The translations under genes were made by a program, and so were the position numbers. The notes under the pieces were generated by a model. The model searched no databases and was not told the origin of the DNA. It saw nothing but the letters and a program-made list of their open reading frames with translations. Below, piece by piece: positions 6,733 through 14,188 of a DNA stretch of 19,222 nt. Location: contig VBCJ01000136.1 of assembly GCA_005884335.1 (NCBI GenBank), positions 1 through 19,222 of the forward strand, read 5' to 3'. Source of the DNA: Betaproteobacteria bacterium. Lineage in GTDB: Bacteria > Pseudomonadota > Gammaproteobacteria > Burkholderiales > SG8-39. Numbering within the stretch: the stretch's first letter is position 1; every line of letters starts with the position of its first letter.

Positions 6733-7890
6733 TTATTGTCGGGGACCCAAAAACTCCAGCACCTCGGGGCGGCGCGCCATGGTGTCCTGGTAGCCCAGAT
6801 CGATCAGCGCCCGGCAGTACCCCTTCTCGAAGAGCAGATAGCTCGCGAGGTTCGATCCGTTGCGGTTCATTGCGCCGATGCTCCGCAGGAGAAAGCGCAC
6901 CGTCCATGGAAGCTCGTGTACGTGGCGAACGACCATGCGCTCGATGGGCTGGCTGGGCGCGATCACCAGCACCTTGATCTGCCGCAGCGGCAGCCCCGCT
7001 TCCCGAAGCTTCTCGGGAGCGATGAGGCTGATGGTGCGGTTGATTCTCTGCACGAGCTCGATATCGACGTTGAGGCTGTCCAGAAAAATACTGTTCAGGG
7101 CGTGGCCGGCGATCTGCGCGACCGAAGGATAGAGATTTCCGCGGACCCGCGGGGGCTCGGAGTGCCCGTGCGGCTGGCTGGTGCCCACCACCAGCACCCG
7201 GTCGGCACCCAGGTGCAGCGCGGGGCTGATCGGCGCGATCTGACGCATCGACCCGTCGCCGAAATATTCGCGGTTGATTTTCACCGCGGGGAATATGAAG
7301 GGCAGAGCCGACGAAGCGATCAGATGCTCGACGCGGATCGGCATCGCGGCGCCGACGCGCTGGGTGCGCTCCCACGCTTCGGTGTCGGGCCCCCCCTGGT
7401 AGAACGAGACGCTTTGTCCGGAAGAGTACCCGGAGCACGTGATCGAGATCGCGTACAGACAGCCGTTGTCGATGTTCTCCTGGATGCGACCGAAGTCGAG
7501 GCTGCGCGACAACATGTCGGCGAGAGGGCTGTTGTCGAGCAGCGAGACCGGGCTGGTACGCGACCTCAGCAGCAGCGCGGCGAGCCAGCGCGCCCCCATG
7601 CGGGCGATCCCGATCGGATCGGTACGGTAAACGTGATGAACGTGAAAGTTCTCCCAGACCTCCACCAGCCGCCCGACCGCAGCGTCGAAATTGTCGGCGA
7701 ACACCGCGAGCGTCGCAGCGTTGATCGCGCCTGCCGAGGTGCCGCACACAATGGGAAACGGATTCTTCTCGGGCCGCGGCAGCAGTTCCCTCACCGCCTT
7801 CAGCACGCCGACCTGATAGGCTGCCCGGGCTCCGCCTCCCGTGAGAACGAGTCCTGCCTTGGACTTGATGGATTCGGGGTTCAAAGCCAT
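6733..7890 (-). CDS. Patatin-like phospholipase
   Basis: A 385-residue serine lipid acyl hydrolase. LTGGGARAAYQVGVLKAV at about residues 17-33 is the glycine-rich oxyanion motif, GTSAG at 50-54 carries nucleophile S52, and FGDGSMRQ places the catalytic Asp at D212. No signal peptide is visible, so it is probably cytoplasmic or peripheral to the membrane. The chain is longer than bare patatin domains; the C-terminal 150 residues (NVDIELVQRINRTISLI..., HELPWTVRFLLRSIG) are typical of bacterial patatin-family proteins. The ATG at 7890 places the oxyanion motif at its usual distance from the N-terminus; the frame stays open upstream, where it is only a shadow of maeB. It follows maeB by 44 bases. 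The substrate is unknown: phospholipid is the default; granule-surface lipid is a guess from the PhaM-like neighbour. Confidence 0.9.
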   Translation of the reverse strand: MALNPESIKSKAGLVLTGGGARAAYQVGVLKAVRELLPRPEKNPFPIVCGTSAGAINAATLAVFADNFDAAVGRLVEVWENFHVHHVYRTDPIGIARMGARWLAALLLRSRTSPVSLLDNSPLADMLSRSLDFGRIQENIDNGCLYAISITCSGYSSGQSVSFYQGGPDTEAWERTQRVGAAMPIRVEHLIASSALPFIFPAVKINREYFGDGSMRQIAPISPALHLGADRVLVVGTSQPHGHSEPPRVRGNLYPSVAQIAGHALNSIFLDSLNVDIELVQRINRTISLIAPEKLREAGLPLRQIKVLVIAPSQPIERMVVRHVHELPWTVRFLLRSIGAMNRNGSNLASYLLFEKGYCRALIDLGYQDTMARRPEVLEFLGPRQ

Positions 7891-7934
7891 AAGCGGAAGT
7901 TGTTCGGAAGTCGGCGGCGATCGGATGGAGTTTT

Positions 7935-10241
7935 TCAGCTTCTGCGTGTCCGGGACTGTTTTTCCTCGCCGAAGGCGTTGGCGTCCACCACGGTGAGCGC
8001 GGTCATGTTGACGATGCGCCTGACAGTCGCCGAAGAAGTGAGGATGTGCACCGGGCGCGCCGCGCCGAGCAGGATCGGCCCAATGGTGATGCCGTCGCCC
8101 GCGGCGGTTTTCAGCAGATTGAAAGCGATATTGGCAGCGTCCAGGGCCGGCATGATCAGAAGATTCGCCTCCTCCTTCAAGCGCGAGCGCGGGAAATTTG
8201 CAAGCCGCAGCTCGGCGTTGAGGGCCGCGTCGCCGTGCATCTCGCCTTCGATTTCGAGATCCGGAGCGAGCGAGCTGATCAGCTCCAGCGCCGTGCGCAT
8301 CTTCTGCGCGGAAGGGGCATCGCTCGTGCCGAAACTCGAGTGCGAGAGCAGGGCCGCCCTGGGGACCACGCCGAATCGGCGGATCGCCTCTGCGGCAAGC
8401 GCGGTCATTTCCGCGAGCTGCTCGGCGGTAGGGTCGAGATTGACGTAGGTGTCGCAGATGAAAACCGTGCGCTTGGGCAGCATGAGCGCGTTCATCGCAT
8501 AGAAATGCCTCGCGCCGACCCGCAAACCGATGACCTGGTCGATATACTGCAGGTGCAATCCGTACGTGCCGAAAGTGCCGCAGATCATCCCCTCTGCGTC
8601 GCCGCGGTGGATCATCATCGCGCCGATCAGCGTATGGCGGCGGCGCATTTCCATCTGCGCGTATTGCTGCGAAACCCCACGCCTCTCGGTGAGGCGGTGG
8701 TACTCCGTCCAATAATCGCGGTAGCGGGGGTCGGATTCGGGGTTGACGAGCTCGAAATCCGTCCCCGGCCGGATGCGCAACCCGTGGCGTTCGATGCGCC
8801 GCTCGACCACGGAGGGTCTTCCCACCAGGATCAGCCTGGCGAGGCCCTCGTCCACGACCACCTGAGCCGCACGCAGCATGCGCTCGTCCTCGCCTTCGGC
8901 GAACACGATCCGGCGCCGCGGACCTTCCTTCGCCGCATTGAAGATCGGCTTCATGATGAGGCCCGAGTGATAAACGAATTGCAGCAGCTGGTTCTTGTAG
9001 GCGTCGAAATCGACGATCGGACGCGTGGCGACGCCGGAGTCCATTGCGGCCCTCGCCACCGCCGGCGCGATTTTTACGATCAGGCGCGGGTCGAAGGGCC
9101 TGGGGATCAGGTACTCGGGGCCGAACTTCAGGACTTGCTCGCCGTAGGCGGCAGCCACGATCTCCGACTGCTCAGCCATCGCGAGATCGGCAATGGCGCG
9201 GACCGCGGCGAGCTTCATGGGCTCGTTGATGGCGGTCGCTCCGACGTCGAGCGCACCGCGAAAGATGAACGGAAAGCACAGGACGTTGTTCACCTGATTC
9301 GGAAAATCCGACCGCCCCGTCGCGATGACCGCGTCGGGACGCACGTTCTTCGCGACATCGGGGAGGATTTCCGGTTCGGGGTTGGCAAGGGCGAGGATCA
9401 GCGGCTTGTCGGCCATTTGCGCCACCATCTCGGCCTTGAGAACCCCGCCGGCCGAAAGGCCGAGAAAGACGTCCGCGCCCGGCATGATCTCGGCGAGCGT
9501 TCGCGCCGATGTCTTGCGCGTATAGCGGGCCTTGTTCGGGTCCATTTCCTCTTTTCGCCCCTGGTACACGACGCCTTTGAGATCGGATACCCAAATGTTT
9601 TCCGGCTTCAACCCCAGGCTCACGAGCAGATCGAGACAAGCAAGCGCGGCGGCACCCGCGCCCGAGCAGACGAGCTTCGCCTTTGCAATGTCCTTGCCCA
9701 CGACGCGCAATCCGTTCAGCACCGCAGCGCCGACGATGATCGCGGTGCCGTGCTGATCGTCGTGGAACACCGGGATTTTCATGCGCTCGCGCAGCCTGCT
9801 CTCGATGTGGAAGCATTCCGGAGCCTTGATGTCCTCGAGGTTGATTCCGCCGAAAGTGGGTTCCAGGGCGGCGATGATCTCGACCAGCTTGTCGGGATCG
9901 CGCTCATTCACTTCGATATCGAAGCAATCGATTCCGGCGAATTTCTTGAAGAGCACCGACTTGCCTTCCATCACCGGCTTGGCTGCGAGCGGCCCGATCG
10001 CCCCGAGCCCGAGCACCGCGGTTCCGTTGGTGACCACACCGATGAGGTTTCCGCGCGAAGTCAGCTTGCGCGCCTCCGCGGGGTCGCGCACGATCTCCTC
10101 GCAGGCCGCTGCCACCCCGGGCGTGTACGCAAGGGCGAGATCGCGCTGGTTCAGCAAACCCTTGGTGGGAGTGATCGAGATCTTTCCCGGCGGTTGCCGG
10201 AGGTGATACTCCAGAGCGCTCCTGCGCAGGATTTCATCCAT
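7935..10241 (-). CDS. maeB: NADP-dependent malic enzyme with C-terminal phosphotransacetylase-like domain
   Basis: A 768-residue MaeB-type enzyme that decarboxylates malate to pyruvate with NADPH production. The N-terminal malic domain shows LALAYTPGVA (Y39), KSVLFKKFAG (metal/substrate lysine region), GGINLEDIKAPE (E136, D137) and FHDDQHGTA (D161, D162). The NADP-binding turn is GAGAAAL near residue 195. Residues about 430-750 form a phosphotransacetylase-like domain (FAEGEDERMLRAA, GMICGTFGTYGLHLQYIDQVIG), usually catalytically inactive and a site of acetyl-CoA regulation. Length matches the family. The ATG at 10241 is preferred: the in-frame upstream ATG at 10283 overlaps a putative -10. 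It is first in the run leading to the patatin, PhaM-like, qor and pip genes. Confidence 0.95.
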   Translation of the reverse strand: MDEILRRSALEYHLRQPPGKISITPTKGLLNQRDLALAYTPGVAAACEEIVRDPAEARKLTSRGNLIGVVTNGTAVLGLGAIGPLAAKPVMEGKSVLFKKFAGIDCFDIEVNERDPDKLVEIIAALEPTFGGINLEDIKAPECFHIESRLRERMKIPVFHDDQHGTAIIVGAAVLNGLRVVGKDIAKAKLVCSGAGAAALACLDLLVSLGLKPENIWVSDLKGVVYQGRKEEMDPNKARYTRKTSARTLAEIMPGADVFLGLSAGGVLKAEMVAQMADKPLILALANPEPEILPDVAKNVRPDAVIATGRSDFPNQVNNVLCFPFIFRGALDVGATAINEPMKLAAVRAIADLAMAEQSEIVAAAYGEQVLKFGPEYLIPRPFDPRLIVKIAPAVARAAMDSGVATRPIVDFDAYKNQLLQFVYHSGLIMKPIFNAAKEGPRRRIVFAEGEDERMLRAAQVVVDEGLARLILVGRPSVVERRIERHGLRIRPGTDFELVNPESDPRYRDYWTEYHRLTERRGVSQQYAQMEMRRRHTLIGAMMIHRGDAEGMICGTFGTYGLHLQYIDQVIGLRVGARHFYAMNALMLPKRTVFICDTYVNLDPTAEQLAEMTALAAEAIRRFGVVPRAALLSHSSFGTSDAPSAQKMRTALELISSLAPDLEIEGEMHGDAALNAELRLANFPRSRLKEEANLLIMPALDAANIAFNLLKTAAGDGITIGPILLGAARPVHILTSSATVRRIVNMTALTVVDANAFGEEKQSRTRRS

Positions 10242-10281
10242 GGGAAATTCGCGACTTGAAGTTCTTATGGTGCTTGGCCGC

Positions 10282-10287
10282 ATGATA
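10282..10287 (-). promoter_or_regulatory. Possible -10 element for maeB
   Basis: On the minus strand TATCAT lies 40 bases before the ATG at 10241 and matches five of six -10 bases. The matching -35 is not recognisable. If real, it overlaps the alternative upstream ATG and so argues for the shorter maeB start. Confidence 0.3.
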
Positions 10288-10354
10288 GCCGAATTTCGCC
10301 GCGGCGCCTCGCATCCCCGTCGATGTTCCGCGTTCGACTTGGGACGCGCTGCGG

Positions 10355-10360
10355 CATAAT
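10355..10360 (+). promoter_or_regulatory. Possible -10 element giving a leaderless aminotransferase mRNA
   Basis: CATAAT ends six bases before the ATG at 10367, about the distance at which transcription itself would start. No Shine-Dalgarno lies upstream. The -35 (TTCGAC at 10333-10338, 16-base spacing) is poor. Confidence 0.3.
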
Positions 10361-10366
10361 GTGCCG

Positions 10367-11560
10367 ATGCGAAACGCGAATTTGATACTCGCGGCCCGCA
10401 TGGCCGATATCGAAGCCTTCCATGTGATGGACGTGCAGAACCGCGCCCACGAGCTGGAAGCTGCGGGACGCCGCATCGTCCACATGGAAATCGGCCAGCC
10501 GGACTTTGGGGCGCCGGCTCTGGTTGCACAGGCGGCGATCGAGGCGATCCGAGAGCGTCGTCTGGGTTACACGGCTTCGCTCGGCATTCCTGAGCTGCGC
10601 CAGGCCATTTCCGGCTACTATCGCGAACGGCTTGGCGTGAGGGTGCCTTCTTCGCGGATCGTGGTCACCGCCGGGGCATCGGGTGCCTTTCTGCTCACTC
10701 TCGGCACGCTCGTCGACCCCGGCGACGAAGTGCTGATGCCCGACCCCTGCTATCCCTGCAACCGGCACTTCGTTCGCATGTTCGAAGGCCGCCCCCGCGC
10801 GATTCCCGTCGATGAAAACCAGCACTACCAACTTGCCGACGCCGATATCCGCTCGCGCTGGAGCCCGGCAACGCGCGGCGTGCTGCTCGCTTCACCTTCC
10901 AATCCGACCGGCACCACGATCCCGCGCGACGAGCTGCGGGCGATCATCGCTTCGGTACGACGGATGCGTGGCTTCGTCGTGGTAGACGAGATCTATCAGG
11001 GACTGGTCTACGACGGTGAGGCGTCCACCGTGCTCGAGCTGGACGATGACGTGTTCGTCGTCAACAGCTTTTCCAAGTACTTCAACATGACGGGCTGGAG
11101 GCTGGGCTGGATCGTCGCTCCCGAGACCCACGTGCGGGAGATCGAAAAGCTCGCCCAGAACGCATTCATTTGTCCCTCCGCCCCCGCGCAGTACGCGGCG
11201 CTCGCGACGTTTCGGCCGGAAACGCTAGCGGTGCTGGAGGAGCGCAGGCAGGAGTTCCGCCGCCGTCGCGATTTCATGGTTCCCGCGCTCCGCGAGCTGG
11301 GATTTCGCATCCCCGTGATGCCCCAGGGGGCCTTTTACATCTACGCCGGATGCGAGGGTTTCTCCGAGGACAGCACCCAATTCGCATTGCGGATGCTGGA
11401 GGAAGCGGGCGTTGCAATTACGCCGGGGCTCGACTTCGGCTCGAACAGCCCGGAGCGCCACGTGCGCTTCGCCTACACGCGCTCGCTTGAGGATCTCGAG
11501 GAAGGTATCGAGAGGATCGCGCGGATGCTGGGATGCCCACGCCGTTCGGCTCGGGCCTGA
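10367..11560 (+). CDS. PLP-dependent aminotransferase, class I/II
   Basis: A fold-type I aminotransferase of 397 residues from the ATG at 10367, or 399 from a GTG at 10361. MEIGQPDFGAP, GYTASLGIPELRQAI, SPSNPTGT, VVDEIYQGLVYDG and the PLP lysine in VNSFSKYFNMTGWRLGW (K237 counting from ATG) are in the expected order. HVRFAYTRS near the end carries the Arg that binds the substrate carboxylate. It is cytoplasmic. The best guess is an aspartate/aromatic or alanine-type aminotransferase; substrate cannot be read from sequence. ATG is preferred over GTG on codon strength only, as neither has a Shine-Dalgarno. The gene is divergent from maeB (125 bp) and converges on the lytic transglycosylase gene with an 8-bp gap. 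Confidence 0.92.
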   Translation: MRNANLILAARMADIEAFHVMDVQNRAHELEAAGRRIVHMEIGQPDFGAPALVAQAAIEAIRERRLGYTASLGIPELRQAISGYYRERLGVRVPSSRIVVTAGASGAFLLTLGTLVDPGDEVLMPDPCYPCNRHFVRMFEGRPRAIPVDENQHYQLADADIRSRWSPATRGVLLASPSNPTGTTIPRDELRAIIASVRRMRGFVVVDEIYQGLVYDGEASTVLELDDDVFVVNSFSKYFNMTGWRLGWIVAPETHVREIEKLAQNAFICPSAPAQYAALATFRPETLAVLEERRQEFRRRRDFMVPALRELGFRIPVMPQGAFYIYAGCEGFSEDSTQFALRMLEEAGVAITPGLDFGSNSPERHVRFAYTRSLEDLEEGIERIARMLGCPRRSARA

Positions 11561-11568
11561 TCCCTGAC

Positions 11569-12261
11569 TTACACCGAGCTGCGCACCCCCGGGCGACCGA
11601 ATTGGCGTACCGCCTGCTGCAGCCGTTCCTTTTCGGCGAAGACTTTCTGGGCGTATTGGCTCGAAGGATCCGCCAATGCCCCGTTGTAGAACTGCAGACC
11701 CGCCTCGAGGCTGCCGGTGCGACGAACATATTCCTTGAGAATGCGCGCTCCCAAAGCGATATTGATCATCGGATCGAGCACCGCCTCTTCTCCACCGTGC
11801 TCAAGCAGCTTGTCGAGGTGATGTCTGGGAATCACCTGCATCAGACCTTTGGCGCCCATCAGGCTCTCGGCTACCGGATTGAAGCGAGACTCGACCGCCA
11901 TTACCGCGAGAATCAGCAGGGGATCCAGGCCCACTTGCCGACCGGCATCGTAGGCAGCGCCCACAAACTGCTCGGTGACATCCGGCGCGATCCGGTATTT
12001 ACGGGAAACGTAATTGGCCAGAGCGCGGTATTTCTGGGTGTCCGTATCGTCCGCCCGGTCGAGCAGCGAGAGCGCTCCGTCGTAACGGATCGCGCCGACC
12101 GCGGTGGAACGGCTGGCGTGCTCGTCGAAGAACAAGGTTTTCCCGCGCACGAGAATGAGCACCACGGCCGCCAGCCCGATGAGGGCTAGACCATGATGAA
12201 GTACCGTCGCCACTCTTCCAAACCGATCCAGCAAGTCTTGCTTTACCCAGGTGGTGTTCAT
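11569..12261 (-). CDS. Membrane-anchored lytic transglycosylase (SLT domain)
   Basis: A 230-residue protein predicted to cleave the MurNAc-GlcNAc bond of peptidoglycan, forming 1,6-anhydroMurNAc. One hydrophobic segment at about residues 24-39 (ALIGLAAVVLILV) anchors it with the rest in the periplasm. The SLT domain runs from about residue 100: LILAVMAVESRFNP contains the catalytic glutamate E124, followed by GAKGLMQVIP, NIALGARILKEYVRR and FYNGA. The start at 12261 is fixed by GGAGGT seven bases upstream; an in-frame ATG 15 bases further up overlaps that site and is rejected. It is shorter than MltC/Slt70, so it is a stand-alone family 1 domain. Its own promoter is likely at 12360-12388. Confidence 0.92.
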   Translation of the reverse strand: MNTTWVKQDLLDRFGRVATVLHHGLALIGLAAVVLILVRGKTLFFDEHASRSTAVGAIRYDGALSLLDRADDTDTQKYRALANYVSRKYRIAPDVTEQFVGAAYDAGRQVGLDPLLILAVMAVESRFNPVAESLMGAKGLMQVIPRHHLDKLLEHGGEEAVLDPMINIALGARILKEYVRRTGSLEAGLQFYNGALADPSSQYAQKVFAEKERLQQAVRQFGRPGVRSSV

Positions 12262-12268
12262 TGCACCT

Positions 12269-12274
12269 ACCTCC
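12269..12274 (-). promoter_or_regulatory. Ribosome binding site of the lytic transglycosylase gene
   Basis: GGAGGT on the minus strand, seven bases before the ATG at 12261. It decides between two in-frame starts, because the ATG at 12276 would overlap the site itself. Confidence 0.8.
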
Positions 12275-12359
12275 ATTCTTTTGCCTTTGAAAGGCAGATA
12301 AGGCTCTTGGTAGCCGACCCCGCCCTTGAAAACCTTTGAACGCTTTTGTCTGTTTCTCG

Positions 12360-12388
12360 ATCATAGCAAAATTACTGCAACGCAGCAA
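12360..12388 (-). promoter_or_regulatory. Putative sigma-70 promoter of the lytic transglycosylase gene
   Basis: On the minus strand TTGCTG (12388-12383) and TATGAT (12365-12360) are separated by exactly 17 bases; the -10 matches five of six bases. The transcript would start near 12353 and carry a leader of about 90 bases. That leader can form GGCT(ACCAAG)AGCC and TGCCT(TTCAA)AGGCA hairpins just before the ribosome binding site. I recognise no known riboswitch class in it. Confidence 0.55.
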
Positions 12389-12486
12389 TTGCATTGCAAA
12401 CAGGCACTTAACCTCAGGCAAGCCCCAAGACCCAAAAGATCAAGCAACTGCCAGGCCCGCTCCCCATCTCCTGCGGATGAACGGCC

Positions 12487-12526
12487 GCGGTTCAGTCCGG
12501 GGCACAAGGGCCCCCGGACTGACCGC
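12487..12526. repeat. Long GC-rich stem-loop downstream of the H1-like gene
   Basis: GCGGT, one unpaired T, then CAGTCCGGGG pairs with CCCCGGACTGACCGC around a 9-base loop (CACAAGGGC), 15 base pairs in all. It lies 19 bases beyond the stop of the H1-like gene on the minus strand. No T-run follows on either strand, so it is not a standard intrinsic terminator; it may be a 3' stabiliser or rho-assisted end. The remainder of 12389-12486 shows no feature I can support. Confidence 0.6.
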
Positions 12527-12545
12527 AGTTCACTCCCAAACCCAC

Positions 12546-12842
12546 TTAAGGCCTGGAACCCGTCGGAAAGGGCCATGCGGCCGCGGGGTTCAGGGCGGTT
12601 TTCGCCCCTCCCAGCGTCGCCGCTGTCGAAGGGGCTGTAGCCGCCGATCCCGCCCTCGTTGCCGCTGGCGTTGCGGGTTTCCTGGCCGTCCTTCCTCTGG
12701 GTCTCGCCTTCTTTCGTGCGGACTTTTTCCTGGCCGCTTTCTTCGCGGGCTTCTTCAACGACTTCCTTTTCCCTTTTCTTCTTGCTGCTCTCCTTTTTTT
12801 CTTTTTCTTTGCCGCTTTCTTGCCTTTTCTCTTCTTTGCCAT
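12546..12842 (-). CDS. Lys-rich histone H1-like protein
   Basis: A 98-residue protein with an extremely basic N-terminal half (MAKKRKGKKAAKKKKKRRAA... to about residue 55, most residues Lys, Arg or Ala), followed by an Ala/Thr/Pro linker and an uncharged end, TALNPAAAWPFPTGSRP. This layout resembles the small H1-like nucleoid proteins of Betaproteobacteria; the ordered-looking end suggests a conserved functional tail. It is probably disordered and binds DNA or RNA by charge. The start is supported by GGAGG at 12849-12853, six bases before the ATG. Other frames are also open through this AG-rich stretch, but this one has the Shine-Dalgarno and the family composition. It follows nrdB by 164 bases on the same strand. 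Confidence 0.75.
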   Translation of the reverse strand: MAKKRKGKKAAKKKKKRRAARRKGKRKSLKKPAKKAARKKSARKKARPRGRTARKPATPAATRAGSAATAPSTAATLGGAKTALNPAAAWPFPTGSRP

Positions 12843-12866
12843 GACTGGCCTCCATCAAGAGTTATG

Positions 12867-12896
12867 AAACAACGAACCCGCCCGTTGGGGCGCGGG
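12867..12896 (-). terminator. Possible terminator after nrdAB
   Basis: On the minus strand CCCGCgCC pairs with GGCGGG around a short CCAAC loop (7 bp with one bulge), followed by the T-rich TTCGTTGTTT. It lies between nrdB and the H1-like gene. The stem is imperfect and the T-run interrupted, so termination may be partial. Confidence 0.4.
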
Positions 12897-12898
12897 CT

Positions 12899-12933
12899 AT
12901 TCAACCGCCGGGGCAAGCCCCGGAGAATTGAAT
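12899..12933. repeat. Composite stem-loop in the nrdB 3' region
   Basis: An inner 6-bp stem CCGGGG(CAAG)CCCCGG is enclosed by an outer ATTCAA/TTGAAT pairing, separated by a small internal loop. A second small hairpin, CCTGCT(GAAC)AGCAGG, lies at 12945-12960. Together they make the 164-base nrdB to H1-like gap highly structured. This could protect the nrdB mRNA end or attenuate read-through. Confidence 0.55.
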
Positions 12934-13006
12934 TCCTTTCCTGCCCTGCTGAACAGCAGGTCCTGGTGCGAAGCGTCGGAATCGAACTCGAAGCGGCGGC
13001 AGGGGC

Positions 13007-14155
13007 CTAGTCCCAACTGAGCGCACCTCCGGTTTGGTACTCGATAACCCGGGTTTCGAAGAAATTCCGCTCCTTCTTGAGATCGGTCATCTCGCTCATC
13101 CAAGGAAACGGATTGCTCGCACCGGGAAACATCGTATCCACGCCGATCTGCTGGCAACGGCGATTGGCGATGTAGCGCAGGTACTCCTTGAACATCGGAG
13201 CGTTGAGCCCCAGAACACCGCGCGGCATGGTGTCCTCGGCATAGCGATATTCGAGCTCGACCGCCTTCCTGATGAGGCCCTGAATCTCCTCGCGGAATTC
13301 GGGAGTCCACAGGTGCGGGTTCTCCATCTTGATCTGGTTGATGAGGTCGATGCCGAAATTGCAGTGCATCGACTCGTCGCGCAGGATGTACTGATACTGC
13401 TCGGCGGAGCCGGTCATCTTATTCTGACGACCCAGCGCCAGAATCTGGGTGAAGCCTACGTAGAAGAACAGACCCTCCATCACGCATGCGAACACGATGA
13501 GGCTGCGCAGCAGCTTTTGGTCGGCCTCGGGCGTGCCGGTCCGGAAGGTCGGGTCGGTCAGGATGTCGATGAAGGGGATGAGGTACTCGTCCTTGTCCCG
13601 GATGCTCGGGATCTCGTGGTAGGCGTTGAATACCTCGCCCTCGTCCAGACGCAAGCTCTCGACGATGTACTGGTACGCGTGGGTATGGATGGCCTCCTCG
13701 AACGCCTGCCGCAAGAGGTATTGCCGGCATTCCGGCGCGGTGATGTGGCGATAGGTGCCGAGAACGATGTTGTTCGCCGCGAGTGAATCGGCCGTGACGA
13801 AAAAGCCCAGATTGCGCTTGACTACGCGTCGCTCGTCCTCCGTCAGGCCGTTCGCGTCCTTCCACAGGGCGATATCGCGGCTCATGTTGATTTCCTGCGG
13901 CATCCAGTGATTGGCGCAGGCGGCGAGGTACTTTTCCCACGCCCATTTGTACTTGAACGGAACGAGCTGATTGACGTCGGCCTGCGCGTTGATGATGCGC
14001 TTGTCCTCGACGCGCACGCGGCGGTGGCTGTTGCCGGCGGAATAGCGCTCCCCCGAAAGCCCGGCCGGTGCGGGCGGCGACGGCAGCAGCCCGCTCACCG
14101 ACTGCAGGTTGAGGCCTGGAATCGTCTCGGCCCCGATGTCATCAAAAGAAAGCAT
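13007..14155 (-). CDS. nrdB: Class Ia ribonucleotide reductase, beta subunit
   Basis: A 382-residue radical-generating subunit that works with NrdA to reduce ribonucleoside diphosphates. All di-iron ligands can be read: D123 (TADSLAANN), E154 and H157 (FEEAIHTHAY), E227 (VMEGLFF), E261 and H264 (DESMHCNFG). Y161 sits four residues after H157, where the E. coli radical Y122 lies, so this is a tyrosyl-radical enzyme and not the Phe-containing chlamydial type. The end, RVIEYQTGGALSWD, holds the C-terminal Tyr of the radical-transfer path and the tail that docks on NrdA. The ATG at 14155 has GGGAGA upstream. It lies 33 bases after nrdA, forming an operon controlled from the nrdA promoter. Confidence 0.97.
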   Translation of the reverse strand: MLSFDDIGAETIPGLNLQSVSGLLPSPPAPAGLSGERYSAGNSHRRVRVEDKRIINAQADVNQLVPFKYKWAWEKYLAACANHWMPQEINMSRDIALWKDANGLTEDERRVVKRNLGFFVTADSLAANNIVLGTYRHITAPECRQYLLRQAFEEAIHTHAYQYIVESLRLDEGEVFNAYHEIPSIRDKDEYLIPFIDILTDPTFRTGTPEADQKLLRSLIVFACVMEGLFFYVGFTQILALGRQNKMTGSAEQYQYILRDESMHCNFGIDLINQIKMENPHLWTPEFREEIQGLIRKAVELEYRYAEDTMPRGVLGLNAPMFKEYLRYIANRRCQQIGVDTMFPGASNPFPWMSEMTDLKKERNFFETRVIEYQTGGALSWD

Positions 14156-14188
14156 TTTCTTTCTCCCTGTTCTGATGCTTGCTGGCGC

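Noticed and set aside
5314..8448. A 1044-codon open frame on the plus strand
   Set aside because: It runs antisense to pip, qor, the PhaM-like and patatin genes and into maeB, is Arg/His/Asp-rich with no recognisable domain, and reflects GC-rich codon bias in the true genes.
8046..10259. A 737-codon open frame on the plus strand
   Set aside because: It is the complement shadow of maeB, which has every malic-enzyme and phosphotransacetylase motif in the other strand.
12262..12400. Possible c-di-GMP riboswitch before the lytic transglycosylase
   Set aside because: The plus-strand string GGTAGCCGACC loosely resembles part of the aptamer, but it is on the wrong strand and the core GGACGCAAAGC-type element is absent.
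12361..12858. Glu/Lys-rich open frame (MMEASHGKEEK...) overlapping the H1-like gene
   Set aside because: It is the same AG-rich stretch read in another frame. Its start codons precede and overlap the GGAGG that serves the H1-like ATG, and the frame runs on through the stem-loop and into the lytic transglycosylase promoter region.
12336..13010. 224-codon plus-strand frame through the pyrimidine-rich region
   Set aside because: Low-complexity Phe/Leu/Ser/Arg product antisense to the H1-like gene; it has no ribosome binding site and starts near the minus-strand promoter.
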